Made by a program: the position numbers and the translations under genes
DNA from: Chloroflexota bacterium
GTDB taxonomy: Bacteria > Chloroflexota > Anaerolineae > Anaerolineales > Villigracilaceae
Length of the DNA stretch: 64,000 nt
NCBI GenBank assembly: GCA_016213105.1
Contig: JACRBN010000004.1
Coordinates: 62,001 to 126,000, forward strand
Reading direction: 5' to 3'
Notes under the pieces: model-generated
Database searches by the model: none
What the model was told of the DNA's origin: nothing
What the model saw: only the letters and a program-made list of their open reading frames with translations
In this document: piece by piece, positions 12,461 through 21,800 of the stretch
How the letters are laid out: each line of letters opens with the position of its first letter
Numbering within the stretch: position 1 is the first letter of the stretch

Positions 12461-12527
12461 ACCGCCAAGACCGCGAAGAACGCGAAGGAAAAGCCTTTTC
12501 TTTGCGCTCTTAGCGCGCTTCGCGGTT
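12461..12527. repeat. Imperfect long palindrome (CGCGAAG type)
   Basis: Arms of the form ACCGC..GCGAAGAACGCGAAGG and CTTTGCGCTCTTAGCGCGCTTCGCGGT fold around a central GGAAAAGCCTTTTC. The same centre sequence occurs in the next palindrome at 12612-12702. Confidence 0.6.
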
Positions 12528-12611
12528 CAATTTTGCCGATGCTCAAAACCGCAATTTGTGGCCGTTCGCAGTATATAAGTTTAAAGGCTCTCTGGGATCT
12601 GCCGTGATTCT

Positions 12612-12702
12612 GTACACGGACGACACGGATACACGAATTCGCACGGAAAAAGCCTTTAAAAAATCCGTGTTTTTCCGTGTTCGTCTGCCGAAGGTCCGTG
12701 TC
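12612..12702. repeat. Imperfect long palindrome (CACGGA/TCCGTG type)
   Basis: Repeated CACGGA words on the left (GTACACGGACGACACGGAT..CACGGAAAAA) are complemented by TCCGTG words on the right (AATCCGTGTTTTTCCGTG..GGTCCGTGTCC). The centre AAAAAGCCTTTA resembles that of 12461-12527. Confidence 0.6.
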
Positions 12703-12889
12703 CAAAAGGTTTCGATCACGGCGATTCCCAATGAGCCGGTTTAAAGCGCAAGTCACAAAGCGGGGAATTTGGATACGACAGAATGAATGTTCTCAAACGA
12801 GCTTTGTCATATCCCGCCAGGGTAATTCACGCCCGATGACTTACAGATTTGAAAGGCAATATTCATCCAATTTTTAAGAAAGTCGCTAT

Positions 12890-12917
12890 TTGTCGGGAAA
12901 AATTCCTGTGCTATACT
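12890..12917 (+). promoter_or_regulatory. Promoter of the 1575-residue surface protein
   Basis: TTGTCG (12890-12895), a 16-nt spacer and TATACT (12912-12917) preceded by TGC, an extended -10. It implies a 5' leader of roughly 400 nt. Confidence 0.6.
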
Positions 12918-13332
12918 ATTCCTAGCGCCACACAGGCAAGGTGGCTTGCTTTAGTGGTCAGCGCGGATATACATATACAGTTCCACAATCAATTACAAAC
13001 AGTTCGGTTAGCGCAAAAAACAAGTGAGTAATTCGGTCAGTGCTTGATTTCAAAAGGTATTTAAATCCAGCCAAATGAATGCTGTCCTGTCTTGATGGTT
13101 CAATGCGAACGCGCCATATACCCCATAACTGCTTCTCCAGCTTTTCCCAGGTCCCCCCAATTTGGTCTTCCGCGTCGGCTTCCTCCGATGCTGTCTTTTA
13201 TCATCCATCCAAGAAGTCGGAAGATGGTTTCTATTTGCACAAGAAGGAGGTGAGGCGATCGACTAAAACGAAGTCCCGTTCAATGTACGCACAATTTTAA
13301 GCAAGCAAGATTCTTTTGAGGAGAATACTACA

Positions 13333-16300
13333 ATGCATAAGACTACATGGCGAATTGCCAGCCTGATTACCGTGCTGGCTATGCTGATTAGCGCAGTTGG
13401 CGTTTCAGGCACAGCCTACGCCGCCCCGCGCGAAACCCATACCCCCGCCTCCATGCCCAACGGCATGACGCTCATCGAAGCCGCGAAAACCGGCACCTTG
13501 GAATCGTTGCGCGCCGTCGGCAACCGCCCGATCGTGGCCGACCCGCCCAGCTACCTGAAGCAGAACCCTGAACGCCTGCTTCTGCCCAAGACCTCGAATG
13601 GTGGAACCAGCCTCGGCGCCCCCATCAACCTGGATGCGGTGCTCCCGAACAACATGCCCGCCACCGAAGCCAACTTCGAAGGCGTCAATAACGTCAGCGG
13701 CGTGCTGCCCCCCGACACCGACGGCGACATCGGTTACGATCCCATCACTGGCAACAAGTACTACATCCAGTGGGTCAACCTGGCCCTCCAGATCTGGGAT
13801 GTGACCAACCCGGCCGCCCCGGTGGCCATGCTGACCAACCCGGTGCCCGGCAATGCCCTGTTCACCGGCATGGGCGGCATCTGCGAAGCCAACAACGACG
13901 GCGACCCGATCACGCTCTTCGATCCCATTGCCAACCGCTGGTTCATCAGCCAGTTCGCGCTCGGCTTCCCGAATGACTTCCATCAATGCGTGGCGGTCTC
14001 GGCCTCGGGCGACCCGATGGGCTCCTGGTACCTGTACGACTTCATGACCAGCGCCACCTTGATGAACGACTATCCCAAGTTCGGCGTCTGGCCCGACGGC
14101 TACTACATGAGCGTCAACCAGTTCAACGGTGCCTCCTTCGCCTGGGAAGGCGCTGGCGTGGCCGTCATGGAACGCTCGCAAATGCTGCAAGGCCTGCCCG
14201 CCCGCATGATCTACATCGATCTCGGCGCGGTTACGCTCAACTACGGCGGCATGCTGCCCTCCGACTTGGACGGCCCGGCTCCCGCCTACGGCACCCCCAA
14301 CTACTTCATGGAATGGGATGACAGCGCCTGGCTCGGCGACCCGGCTGACACCCTGCGCATCTGGGAATTCAAGACCGACTGGGTCACTCCCGCCAACACC
14401 ACCTTCGGCGCAAATGCCAGCTTCGATCCAGACCTGATGCTGGCCACCCAGGATGTGGACCTGCTGCCCTGCGTTATCGCCAGCAGCCGCAACTGCATCG
14501 ACCAGCCCGATACCACCCAGAACCTGGATGCGATCGGCGACCGCCTGATGTTCCGCCTGCAGTACCGCGACTTCGGCACCTACCAGACCCTGGTGACCAA
14601 CCACACCGTCGATGACGGCGCCGCTACTGGCCGCGCCGGCGTCCATTGGATGGAACTGCGCGATACCGGTGCAGGCTGGACCCTGTACCAGGATGACGTC
14701 TTTGCCCCGGCCGACACCGAAAGCCGCTGGATGGGCTCGATTGCCATGGATGACTCCGGCAACATTGCCCTCGGCTACTCGGTCTCCAGCGGCACGGTCT
14801 ATCCGTCCATCCGCTACACTGGCCGCCTGGCCGGTGACCCGCTCAACGATAGGCCCCAGGGTGAAGGCACCGTTATCAACGGTACCGGCTCCCAGACCCA
14901 CAGCGCCGCGCGCTGGGGTGACTACAGCAAGATGAGCGTCGACCCCGAAGACGGCTGCACCTTCTGGTACACCCAGGAATACATGCAGACCACCAGCAGC
15001 GCTGGCTGGCAGACCCGCGTCGGCTCCTTCAAGTTCCCGAGCTGCACCGCCCTGCCCACCGGCATCCTGTCTGGCACCGTCACTGACGGCGTCAACCCGG
15101 TCACTGGCGCCTCCATTGACGTGGACGGCACCTACCACACCATCACCGACGCGAGCGGCAACTACTCGCTCGAACTGCCCGACGGCACCTATAGTGTGGT
15201 CGCCTCCAAGTACGGCTACACTTCCAGCACCGCGCCCGCCGTGGTGGTCACCTCTCCCAACGTCACCGACCAGGACTTCACCCTGACCCTGGCGGCCACC
15301 AGCACCATCACCGGCACCGTTACCGACCTCGGCGGCGGCTGGCCGTTGTATGCCCGCATCGACATCTCCGGCTATCCTGGCGGCCCGGTCTTCACCAACC
15401 CGGTTAGCGGCGCGTACTCCGTCAACCTGGTCGACGGCCCCTACACCTTCACGGTCGTTCCGCTCAGCGGCGGCTACACCCCCAGCGGCACCCCGATCGT
15501 TGTGGCTGGCAACGCCACCCATGACTTCGCCCTGACAGCGAACACCTCTTGTACGGCGCCCGGCTATACGGCTGGTGCAACCCTCTTCTCTGAGGGCTTC
15601 GAGGGCACCTTCCCGCCCACCGGCTGGACGCGCTACGAGACCGGCGGAGATCCCCTGGGCTGGTTCCAAGGCCCCTTGGGAACCGAATCTCATGGCACTG
15701 CCCACAGCGGCGCTACCTTTGCCTTCCACGACGATGACTTCGCCTCCGTCGCTGGCATCGAAAGCTGGATGGTCACCCCGCAATTCACCGTCCCGGCCGG
15801 CGGCACGCTTTCCTTCTGGCAGCGCGGCTATTGGGGCGCCTATTACACCTTCCACGGTGTGGCGATCACCACCGGCGCCAGCGCTGACCCGTCCGTCTCC
15901 ACCTACAATCTCCTGTGGAACGGCAATACCGCTGAAGCCTGGTCGCAGTCGGTCGTCGACTTGAGCGCCTATGCCGGCCAGAATGTGTACTTGGCCTTCT
16001 ACTATGAAGGCGACTTCTCGGATGAGTGGTACTTGGACGATGTCTCTGTCCAGGGTGCCTGCCATCCGATCGCGGGCGCAGGCCTGGTTGTTGGTAACGT
16101 GTACGATGCCAACACCCTCCTGACCATGCCCGTGGCGAGCGTGGTTGACGGCAGCGCCAACCATGCGCTCTTCGTCGACAACTCGGCCGATCCCGCCGAG
16201 GACACTCCGTTCTACATCTACGCCGCCCCGGCCGGCGCGGTCACACTGACCGCCAGCGCCCTGGGCTTCGCCGAAGATGTCCAGACACCCACCGTGGTGG

Positions 16301-18060
16301 CTGGCACCGCCATCCGCCAGGACTTTGCGCTGGGCTCGGGCTTCCTCACCGCCGATCCGGCCAGCCTGACCTTCGACGTAACGATCTCCAACCCGACTGA
16401 CGGCCTGCCGGTTGCCCTGGATAACACCGGCTCCGCAGACGCGGGCTACCGCATCTTCGCCATCCCGGGTGTCTTCAACGGCTACGCCCCCACCGGGCCT
16501 TTTGCCGCGAACACCCGCCATGTCGGCCCCAAGAACCTCATGGATATGATCGCCAACATGCGCATCCCCTATGAGATGCCCGGTGAACTTAATCCAAATA
16601 ATGCCGGCACCGTGCTCGACTCGTGGGATACCGGCCTGGTTTACCCGTGGGGCATCGCCTATGACACCGACGCCAATGAGGTGTGGGTGGGTAATATCGG
16701 TGCAGGCGGCGGCGACGACCTGAACTACGGCTTCCTGCCCGATGGCACCCCCACCGGCGACACCATCGACACCAGCTCCTGGCTGGGCGTCTTTGGCGGC
16801 GACATGACCTACAACCCGTTCACCCAGACCATCTGGCAGGTCAACGTTGGCGGCGACAACTGCATCTACGAGATGGACCCGACTGCGTTGATCCCGACCG
16901 GCAACAGCATCTGCCCGCTCTTCGGCACCAGTGAACGCGGCCTGGCCTTCGACCCGCTGACCAACACCTATTACGCCGGCTCCTGGAACGACGGCATCAT
17001 CAACCACTTCGCCCCGGATGGCACCATGCTCGCTTCCGTGGCTGTGGACCTGCCCGTCGCCGGCCTGGCCTTCAACCCCACCACCGGACACCTCTTCGCT
17101 ATCACCAGCAATGACGGTTCCCCGGATGTCTACGTGCTCGACACCAACACGCCCAATTACGACATCGTCGGCGCCTTCTACATCAAGGATGGCGCTGCCT
17201 TTGCCGTCAACGGCGCCCAGGCCGGCCTCGAGATCGACTGCGACGGCAACCTGTGGATGGTCAACCAGACCACCGGCGAGGTCATCAAGGCCGAGTCCGG
17301 TGAAACCGGCGTGTGCGATTGGCAAGCCTCCTGGCTGAGCGTCGCTCCCGCCAGCGGCTCCGTGACGGCTGCGGGCAGCGCTGCCCTCACCGCCAGTGTG
17401 GACGCCACCGGCATGCCCGGCGGCACCTACCAGGGCTACCTGCGCATCGTGAACGACACCCCCTACGGCGACGAAGTCGTGCCCGTTACGATGAATGTCA
17501 CCGTCTTCGAGGATGTCCCCAATACCCATTGGGCGAATGACTTCATCGAGGCCCTCTACAACAACGGCATCGCCGGCGGTTGTAGCGCCACCCCGTTGAA
17601 CTACTGCCCGAACGCCACCGTGACCCGCGCCCAGATGGCCATCTTTATGCTGGTCGCCAAACACGGTTTCGGCTACATGCCTGCGCCTGCGACTGGCAAT
17701 GTCTTCAATGATGTGGGAGAAGGTGACTTCGCTGCGGCCTGGATCGAACAACTGGCTGCGGAAGGCATCAGCGGCGGCTGCGGCGGCGGCAACTTCTGCC
17801 CGAACGCCCCGGTCTCCCGCGCCCAGATGTCGGTCTTCATCCTGCGCGGCATGAACGGTTCCGCTTACACTCCCCCGGCTTTCACGGGTGGCGTCTTCAC
17901 AGACGTTACCGCAGGCACCTTTGCGGCAGCCTGGATCGAAGAGCTCAATGCCCTTGGCATCGCTGGTGGTTGTGGCGGCGGCAATTTCTGCCCGAACAAC
18001 CCGGTGACCCGCGCTCAGATGGCGGTTTTCATCGCGACTGCCTTCGGTTTGGTTCCGTAA
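13333..18060 (+). CDS. Giant secreted multidomain surface protein with SLH-like anchor
   Basis: 1575 residues with a Sec signal peptide (1-31). Residues about 80-575 form a beta-rich, probably propeller-like ectodomain with no catalytic motif that I recognise. Two carboxypeptidase-regulatory-like beta domains follow (about 578-735; repeated pattern SGTVTD...Y), then a choice-of-anchor J/cleaved-adhesin domain (about 745-910, GWTRYETGG to DEWYLDDVSVQG), another regulatory-like domain, a further propeller-like stretch (about 1095-1320), a BACON-like domain (WLSVAPASGSVTAAGS) and three SLH-like repeats (about 1393-1575) with GGCG-GGNFCPN and TRAQMAVF motifs. The ribosome site is GAGGAG. It is probably an adhesin or structural surface protein, and the exact role is unknown. 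Confidence 0.85.
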   Translation: MHKTTWRIASLITVLAMLISAVGVSGTAYAAPRETHTPASMPNGMTLIEAAKTGTLESLRAVGNRPIVADPPSYLKQNPERLLLPKTSNGGTSLGAPINLDAVLPNNMPATEANFEGVNNVSGVLPPDTDGDIGYDPITGNKYYIQWVNLALQIWDVTNPAAPVAMLTNPVPGNALFTGMGGICEANNDGDPITLFDPIANRWFISQFALGFPNDFHQCVAVSASGDPMGSWYLYDFMTSATLMNDYPKFGVWPDGYYMSVNQFNGASFAWEGAGVAVMERSQMLQGLPARMIYIDLGAVTLNYGGMLPSDLDGPAPAYGTPNYFMEWDDSAWLGDPADTLRIWEFKTDWVTPANTTFGANASFDPDLMLATQDVDLLPCVIASSRNCIDQPDTTQNLDAIGDRLMFRLQYRDFGTYQTLVTNHTVDDGAATGRAGVHWMELRDTGAGWTLYQDDVFAPADTESRWMGSIAMDDSGNIALGYSVSSGTVYPSIRYTGRLAGDPLNDRPQGEGTVINGTGSQTHSAARWGDYSKMSVDPEDGCTFWYTQEYMQTTSSAGWQTRVGSFKFPSCTALPTGILSGTVTDGVNPVTGASIDVDGTYHTITDASGNYSLELPDGTYSVVASKYGYTSSTAPAVVVTSPNVTDQDFTLTLAATSTITGTVTDLGGGWPLYARIDISGYPGGPVFTNPVSGAYSVNLVDGPYTFTVVPLSGGYTPSGTPIVVAGNATHDFALTANTSCTAPGYTAGATLFSEGFEGTFPPTGWTRYETGGDPLGWFQGPLGTESHGTAHSGATFAFHDDDFASVAGIESWMVTPQFTVPAGGTLSFWQRGYWGAYYTFHGVAITTGASADPSVSTYNLLWNGNTAEAWSQSVVDLSAYAGQNVYLAFYYEGDFSDEWYLDDVSVQGACHPIAGAGLVVGNVYDANTLLTMPVASVVDGSANHALFVDNSADPAEDTPFYIYAAPAGAVTLTASALGFAEDVQTPTVVAGTAIRQDFALGSGFLTADPASLTFDVTISNPTDGLPVALDNTGSADAGYRIFAIPGVFNGYAPTGPFAANTRHVGPKNLMDMIANMRIPYEMPGELNPNNAGTVLDSWDTGLVYPWGIAYDTDANEVWVGNIGAGGGDDLNYGFLPDGTPTGDTIDTSSWLGVFGGDMTYNPFTQTIWQVNVGGDNCIYEMDPTALIPTGNSICPLFGTSERGLAFDPLTNTYYAGSWNDGIINHFAPDGTMLASVAVDLPVAGLAFNPTTGHLFAITSNDGSPDVYVLDTNTPNYDIVGAFYIKDGAAFAVNGAQAGLEIDCDGNLWMVNQTTGEVIKAESGETGVCDWQASWLSVAPASGSVTAAGSAALTASVDATGMPGGTYQGYLRIVNDTPYGDEVVPVTMNVTVFEDVPNTHWANDFIEALYNNGIAGGCSATPLNYCPNATVTRAQMAIFMLVAKHGFGYMPAPATGNVFNDVGEGDFAAAWIEQLAAEGISGGCGGGNFCPNAPVSRAQMSVFILRGMNGSAYTPPAFTGGVFTDVTAGTFAAAWIEELNALGIAGGCGGGNFCPNNPVTRAQMAVFIATAFGLVP

Positions 18061-18075
18061 GTTTGCACGTGCAAT

Positions 18076-18113
18076 AAAAACAGGGACGGGCAATTGCCCG
18101 TCCCTGTTTTTTT
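18076..18113 (+). terminator. Terminator of the giant surface-protein gene
   Basis: CAGGGACGGGCAATTGCCCGTCCCTG stem flanked by A5 and T7 runs, 15 nt after the stop codon. Confidence 0.92.
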
Positions 18114-18859
18114 ATTCTTCAAGATGGCAACCTGGGTAAATTGATCTCTTGCAAAAGCCCAGAGCCTCACCACTGAGGTACTGAGTTTTTAATTGGTTTT
18201 CTTTATGTCTCACATCGTCCCGATGCTCTTTCGGGAGCGCCTCCGTGGTTCAAAAGGTTTTGGCTCATGTGCAAACAGTGTGCAAGGGCCGTAGCGCAAG
18301 TTTATAGACTTGCGCTACAAGGCGCGGCCTGTTCATAAACAGGTATTCGTCACGTTGAAAACGCGGTCATCCACATTCCCGGCATCCGGCAGGCTTTGCA
18401 AAAGGTCGGTACGAATCCCGGGGTTTGCACATGCCCAAATACTTTACAGAACAGAAAAGAAAAAACAGTCAGCCAGGGTCTCCCCAGGCGGGCTGGCTAT
18501 GCTATACTCATCTCCGATACCCTCCAGCGGGGCAATATCCCTGATTCACGGACACAGATCCACGCCATGGACGGCTTTCGAAATTTGGCGGCGGGTCTTC
18601 TTTGCAAGATCATCCTTCAAGGTTCGCCGTTCATTTATTGGTGGGACGAATCAATCGATGGAAATACGATATTAGTGTATGGGAAAAATCCTGTCATCCA
18701 CCCTCGATGATTGTCTCGGAAACGACCGTCATGCGGTGCTTTTCCGCACATGGAATTGCAGGAGAAATCGCTCGAAACAGGAGATGCCAATCGAAAAATA
18801 TCCGCCACACATCGACCCCATGCAGTAACCCCACACTTTCATCAGCACAGGAGAATGTC
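18114..18859. other. Intergenic region and leader before the S8 protease
   Basis: No gene is supported. It holds the TAGCGCAA palindrome (18291-18318) followed by a GCCTGTTCATAAACAGG hairpin, an extended -10 (TGCTATACT, ending 18508) with no good -35, and about 350 nt of likely transcribed leader to the ATG at 18860. An in-frame extension from 18602 exists but lacks a ribosome site and signal-peptide character. Confidence 0.55.
18291..18318. repeat. TAGCGCAA palindrome
   Basis: Perfect 11-bp arms GTAGCGCAAGT / ACTTGCGCTAC with a 6-nt loop. Same family as the elements at 12368-12412 and 23256-23276. Confidence 0.75.
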
Positions 18860-21800
18860 ATGTCACGCAAGGTTTTGCGACAACTGTTCACGCTTTTTAT
18901 CCTGAGCGGTTTGGTCCTGAGTCTGGTTGCGTCGATGCCAGCCGCGGCCTCCGCTTCACCCGCCCAGTCGGCCCAGGCGGACGCGGCCATCCAGGTTGAA
19001 GACGCGCTCGCCCGTCAGTTCCAACAGCAAGGCAGCGCCGGGTACCTGATCTACTTCCGCTCCGACGCCGACTTGAGTGCCGCCGCGAAGATGGACTGGA
19101 ACGAACGCGGCCAGTACGTCATGGAGACCCTCCAAAAGGCCGCCGAACGGAGCCAGGCCAACGTAAAGGCCTACCTCGACGCACAGGGAATCAAATATCA
19201 ATCCTTCTGGATCGACAACATCATCCTGGTGGATTCCTCCACCCAGCAGGTCTTCAACGGACTGACCGCCTTCCCCGAGATCCAGTCGCTGAAAGCCCGC
19301 CGCACCATGAGCCTGATCGAGCCGAAACTCGAACCGACGCCCAAGGATCTGTTTGCCATCGAATCCAACATTACGCACGTCAACGCGGACGATGTGTGGG
19401 CATTGGGTTATGAAGGCACGGGCGTGACCATCGCCAACGTCGACACCGGCGTGCGCTACACCCACCAGGCTGTCAACGCCCAATACCGCGGCAACCTGGG
19501 CGGCGGCTCCTACGATCATAACTACAACTGGTACGATCCCTACGGCGACCATCCCACCGCGCCCGCCGACGATAACGGCCACGGCACCCACACCATGGGC
19601 ACCATGGTCGGCGACGATGGCAGCGCCAACCAGATCGGCATGGCCCCCAACGCTGATTGGATGGCCTGCCGCGCCTGCAACACCAGCAACTGCACTGACG
19701 CCGCCCTGCTGGCATGCGCCCAGTTCATTGCCGCGCCCACCGACCTGGCCGGCGCCAACGCAGATCCTGCCAAGCGCCCGGTAGCCGTCAATAACTCGTG
19801 GGGCGATTGCTCCACCAGCTACGACAACTGGTATCAAGGCGTGGTGGATGCCTGGCATGCGGCCGGCATTCATCCCATCTTCTCGAACGGCAACGCCTCC
19901 AACTGTGGATACTCCTCGCCTCCGGGCCTGAACACCGTCGGCAACCCGGCCCGTTACGGCAACGTGACCGGCGTCGGCTCCAGCGGCACCAGCAACGGGC
20001 AGTATGCCTCGCATTCCAACTGGGGGCCCACCGACAACCTCGATACTGTCAACCCCAGCCCGAATGACCCCTTCGGCGCGGCCCTCAAACCCCAGGTGAT
20101 CGCCCCGGGCGTGTTTATCCGCTCGAGCGTCAACGACAGCGACACCAGCTACTCCTTCTACACGGGCACCTCGATGTCGGCCCCGCATGTGACCGGCTTG
20201 ATTGCCCTGATGGTACAGGCCGCGCCCTGCCTGGCGGGTGACTACGCCACGGTCGAGACCATCCTGGAAGAGACCGCCGTGCCGGTTCCCTACGCATCCG
20301 GCGGCTCTCCCGCGCCCCCGGCCGGCAACGCCGTCAACTATGCCACCGGACATGGTGAGATCGACGCCCTGGCGGCCGTGAACATGGCCCTGAGCATGTG
20401 CGGCAACAGCACTCTGTCCGGCCTGGTCACCAACAGCGGCAACGGCCTCCCGCTTTCGGGTGTGCGCGTGGATGTGGTGAACGCCACCACCAACCGCCAC
20501 GTTTCCAGCGACACGAACGGCGCCTACTCGCTCAACCTGTTCGACGGCACCTACGATGTCACCTTCAGCAAATTCGGCTACATTTCGGAAAGCTACCCGG
20601 GTGTGGTTCTCGCCACCTCGGCCACGCTCAACGCAGCCCTTGACCCGTCCCCATCCTATACCATCAGCGGCACCGTGACAGACGCCGTGACCGGCTGGCC
20701 GCTCTATGCCAGTATCGAGATCAGCGACTATGCCGGCGGCACGGTCTACACCGACCCGCAGACTGGCGCCTACTCGGTCGACCTGATCAACTGGAACTAC
20801 ACCTTCACGGTCAACGCCATCAGCGGCGGCTACGTGGAAGCCAGCATCCCCGTCACCGTATCGGGGAACGCCACCCAGAACTTCACCCTGGCCGTGGACA
20901 GCAACGTCTGCATTGCGCCGGGCTATATCGGCAGCGGCTTCGTCCAGCGCTTCGAAACCTGGCCGCCCGCCGGCTGGGCAATCGTGGATAATATCGCCGC
21001 CGGCGCGGGCCTGGACTGGAACACCAATACCGTCCACGGCGAAGGCAATTACACCAACGGCAGCGGCCTGGCGGCAACCGTCAGCAGCGATAAAAGCGAG
21101 AACACGGAATATGACACCGAACTGCGCACCCCGCTGCTCGACCCCGCCTCCCTATCCAGCCTGACCCTGATCTACAAAGCCAATTACCAGGATTATTCGA
21201 GCTACGACGCCTTCGACCTGGACATCTCCAACAACGGCGGCACGAATTGGACAAACATCAGCCACTGGACAACCGACCACGGCACGCTGCAAGACGAAGG
21301 GGAAACGGTCAACATCGATCTGACCTCCTACGTCAGCGGCCCCTTCATGCTGCGCTGGCGCTACTACACCACGGAGATCGATCCGTGGGATTGGTACGCG
21401 GAGATCGATGACGTCCAGATCGGCGCAGTGAACTGCGATCCCATCCCCTCGGGCGGCCTGGTGATCGGCTACGTAATCGACGGCAACAGCGGACTGCCCC
21501 TCGCCAACGCCACCGTGGTCGACGCCGGCGCCAAACAGGCCCTCTTCGTCGATAACTCGGCGGACGCCAGCCAGCCGCACCCGATCTACTTCCTCGGCGA
21601 ACCGGCCGGCCCCGTCAGCCTGACCGCCAGCGCCCCGAGCCACGGCACTAGCACCCAGTCTCCCACAGTGACCGCCGGCGGCGTGGTGCGCCAGGACTTC
21701 AACCTGGGCACGCCCCCCAACGTGGTATCCATCGTCCGCGCCGGGACCAGCCCGAGCAACGCCGCCAGCGTGAACTTCACCGTCACCTTCTCTGAGACCG

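Larger units (their letters stand above)
12332..13332. other. 1-kb non-coding region upstream of the 1575-residue surface protein
   Basis: No convincing gene is seen. Small open frames here overlap palindromes and lack ribosome sites. The region holds three palindromic elements (12368-12412, 12461-12527, 12612-12702), a promoter at 12890-12917, and then about 400 nt of transcribed leader before the ATG at 13333. The leader is not recognisable as a known riboswitch to me. Confidence 0.6.

Noticed and set aside
12332-12607. Small open frame after the M4 protease
   Set aside because: It starts inside the terminator tail, has no ribosome site and runs through palindromic repeats.
12918-13332. 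Possible cyclic-di-GMP or other known riboswitch in the surface-protein leader
   Set aside because: A CCACACAGGCAA stretch recalled the GEMM motif, but the rest of the conserved core and pairing was not found.
13405-18093. A 1562-codon open frame on the minus strand, opposite the giant surface-protein gene
   Set aside because: It is a by-product of GC-rich codon use on the plus strand. The plus-strand frame has a signal peptide, known domains, a ribosome site and a terminator; the minus frame has a low-complexity Gly/Val/Asp/His composition and no motif.
18956-21037. A 693-codon minus-strand frame opposite the S8 protease
   Set aside because: Same shadow effect: composition is Gly/Val/Ala/Asp-rich without domains, while the plus strand carries the catalytic triad.
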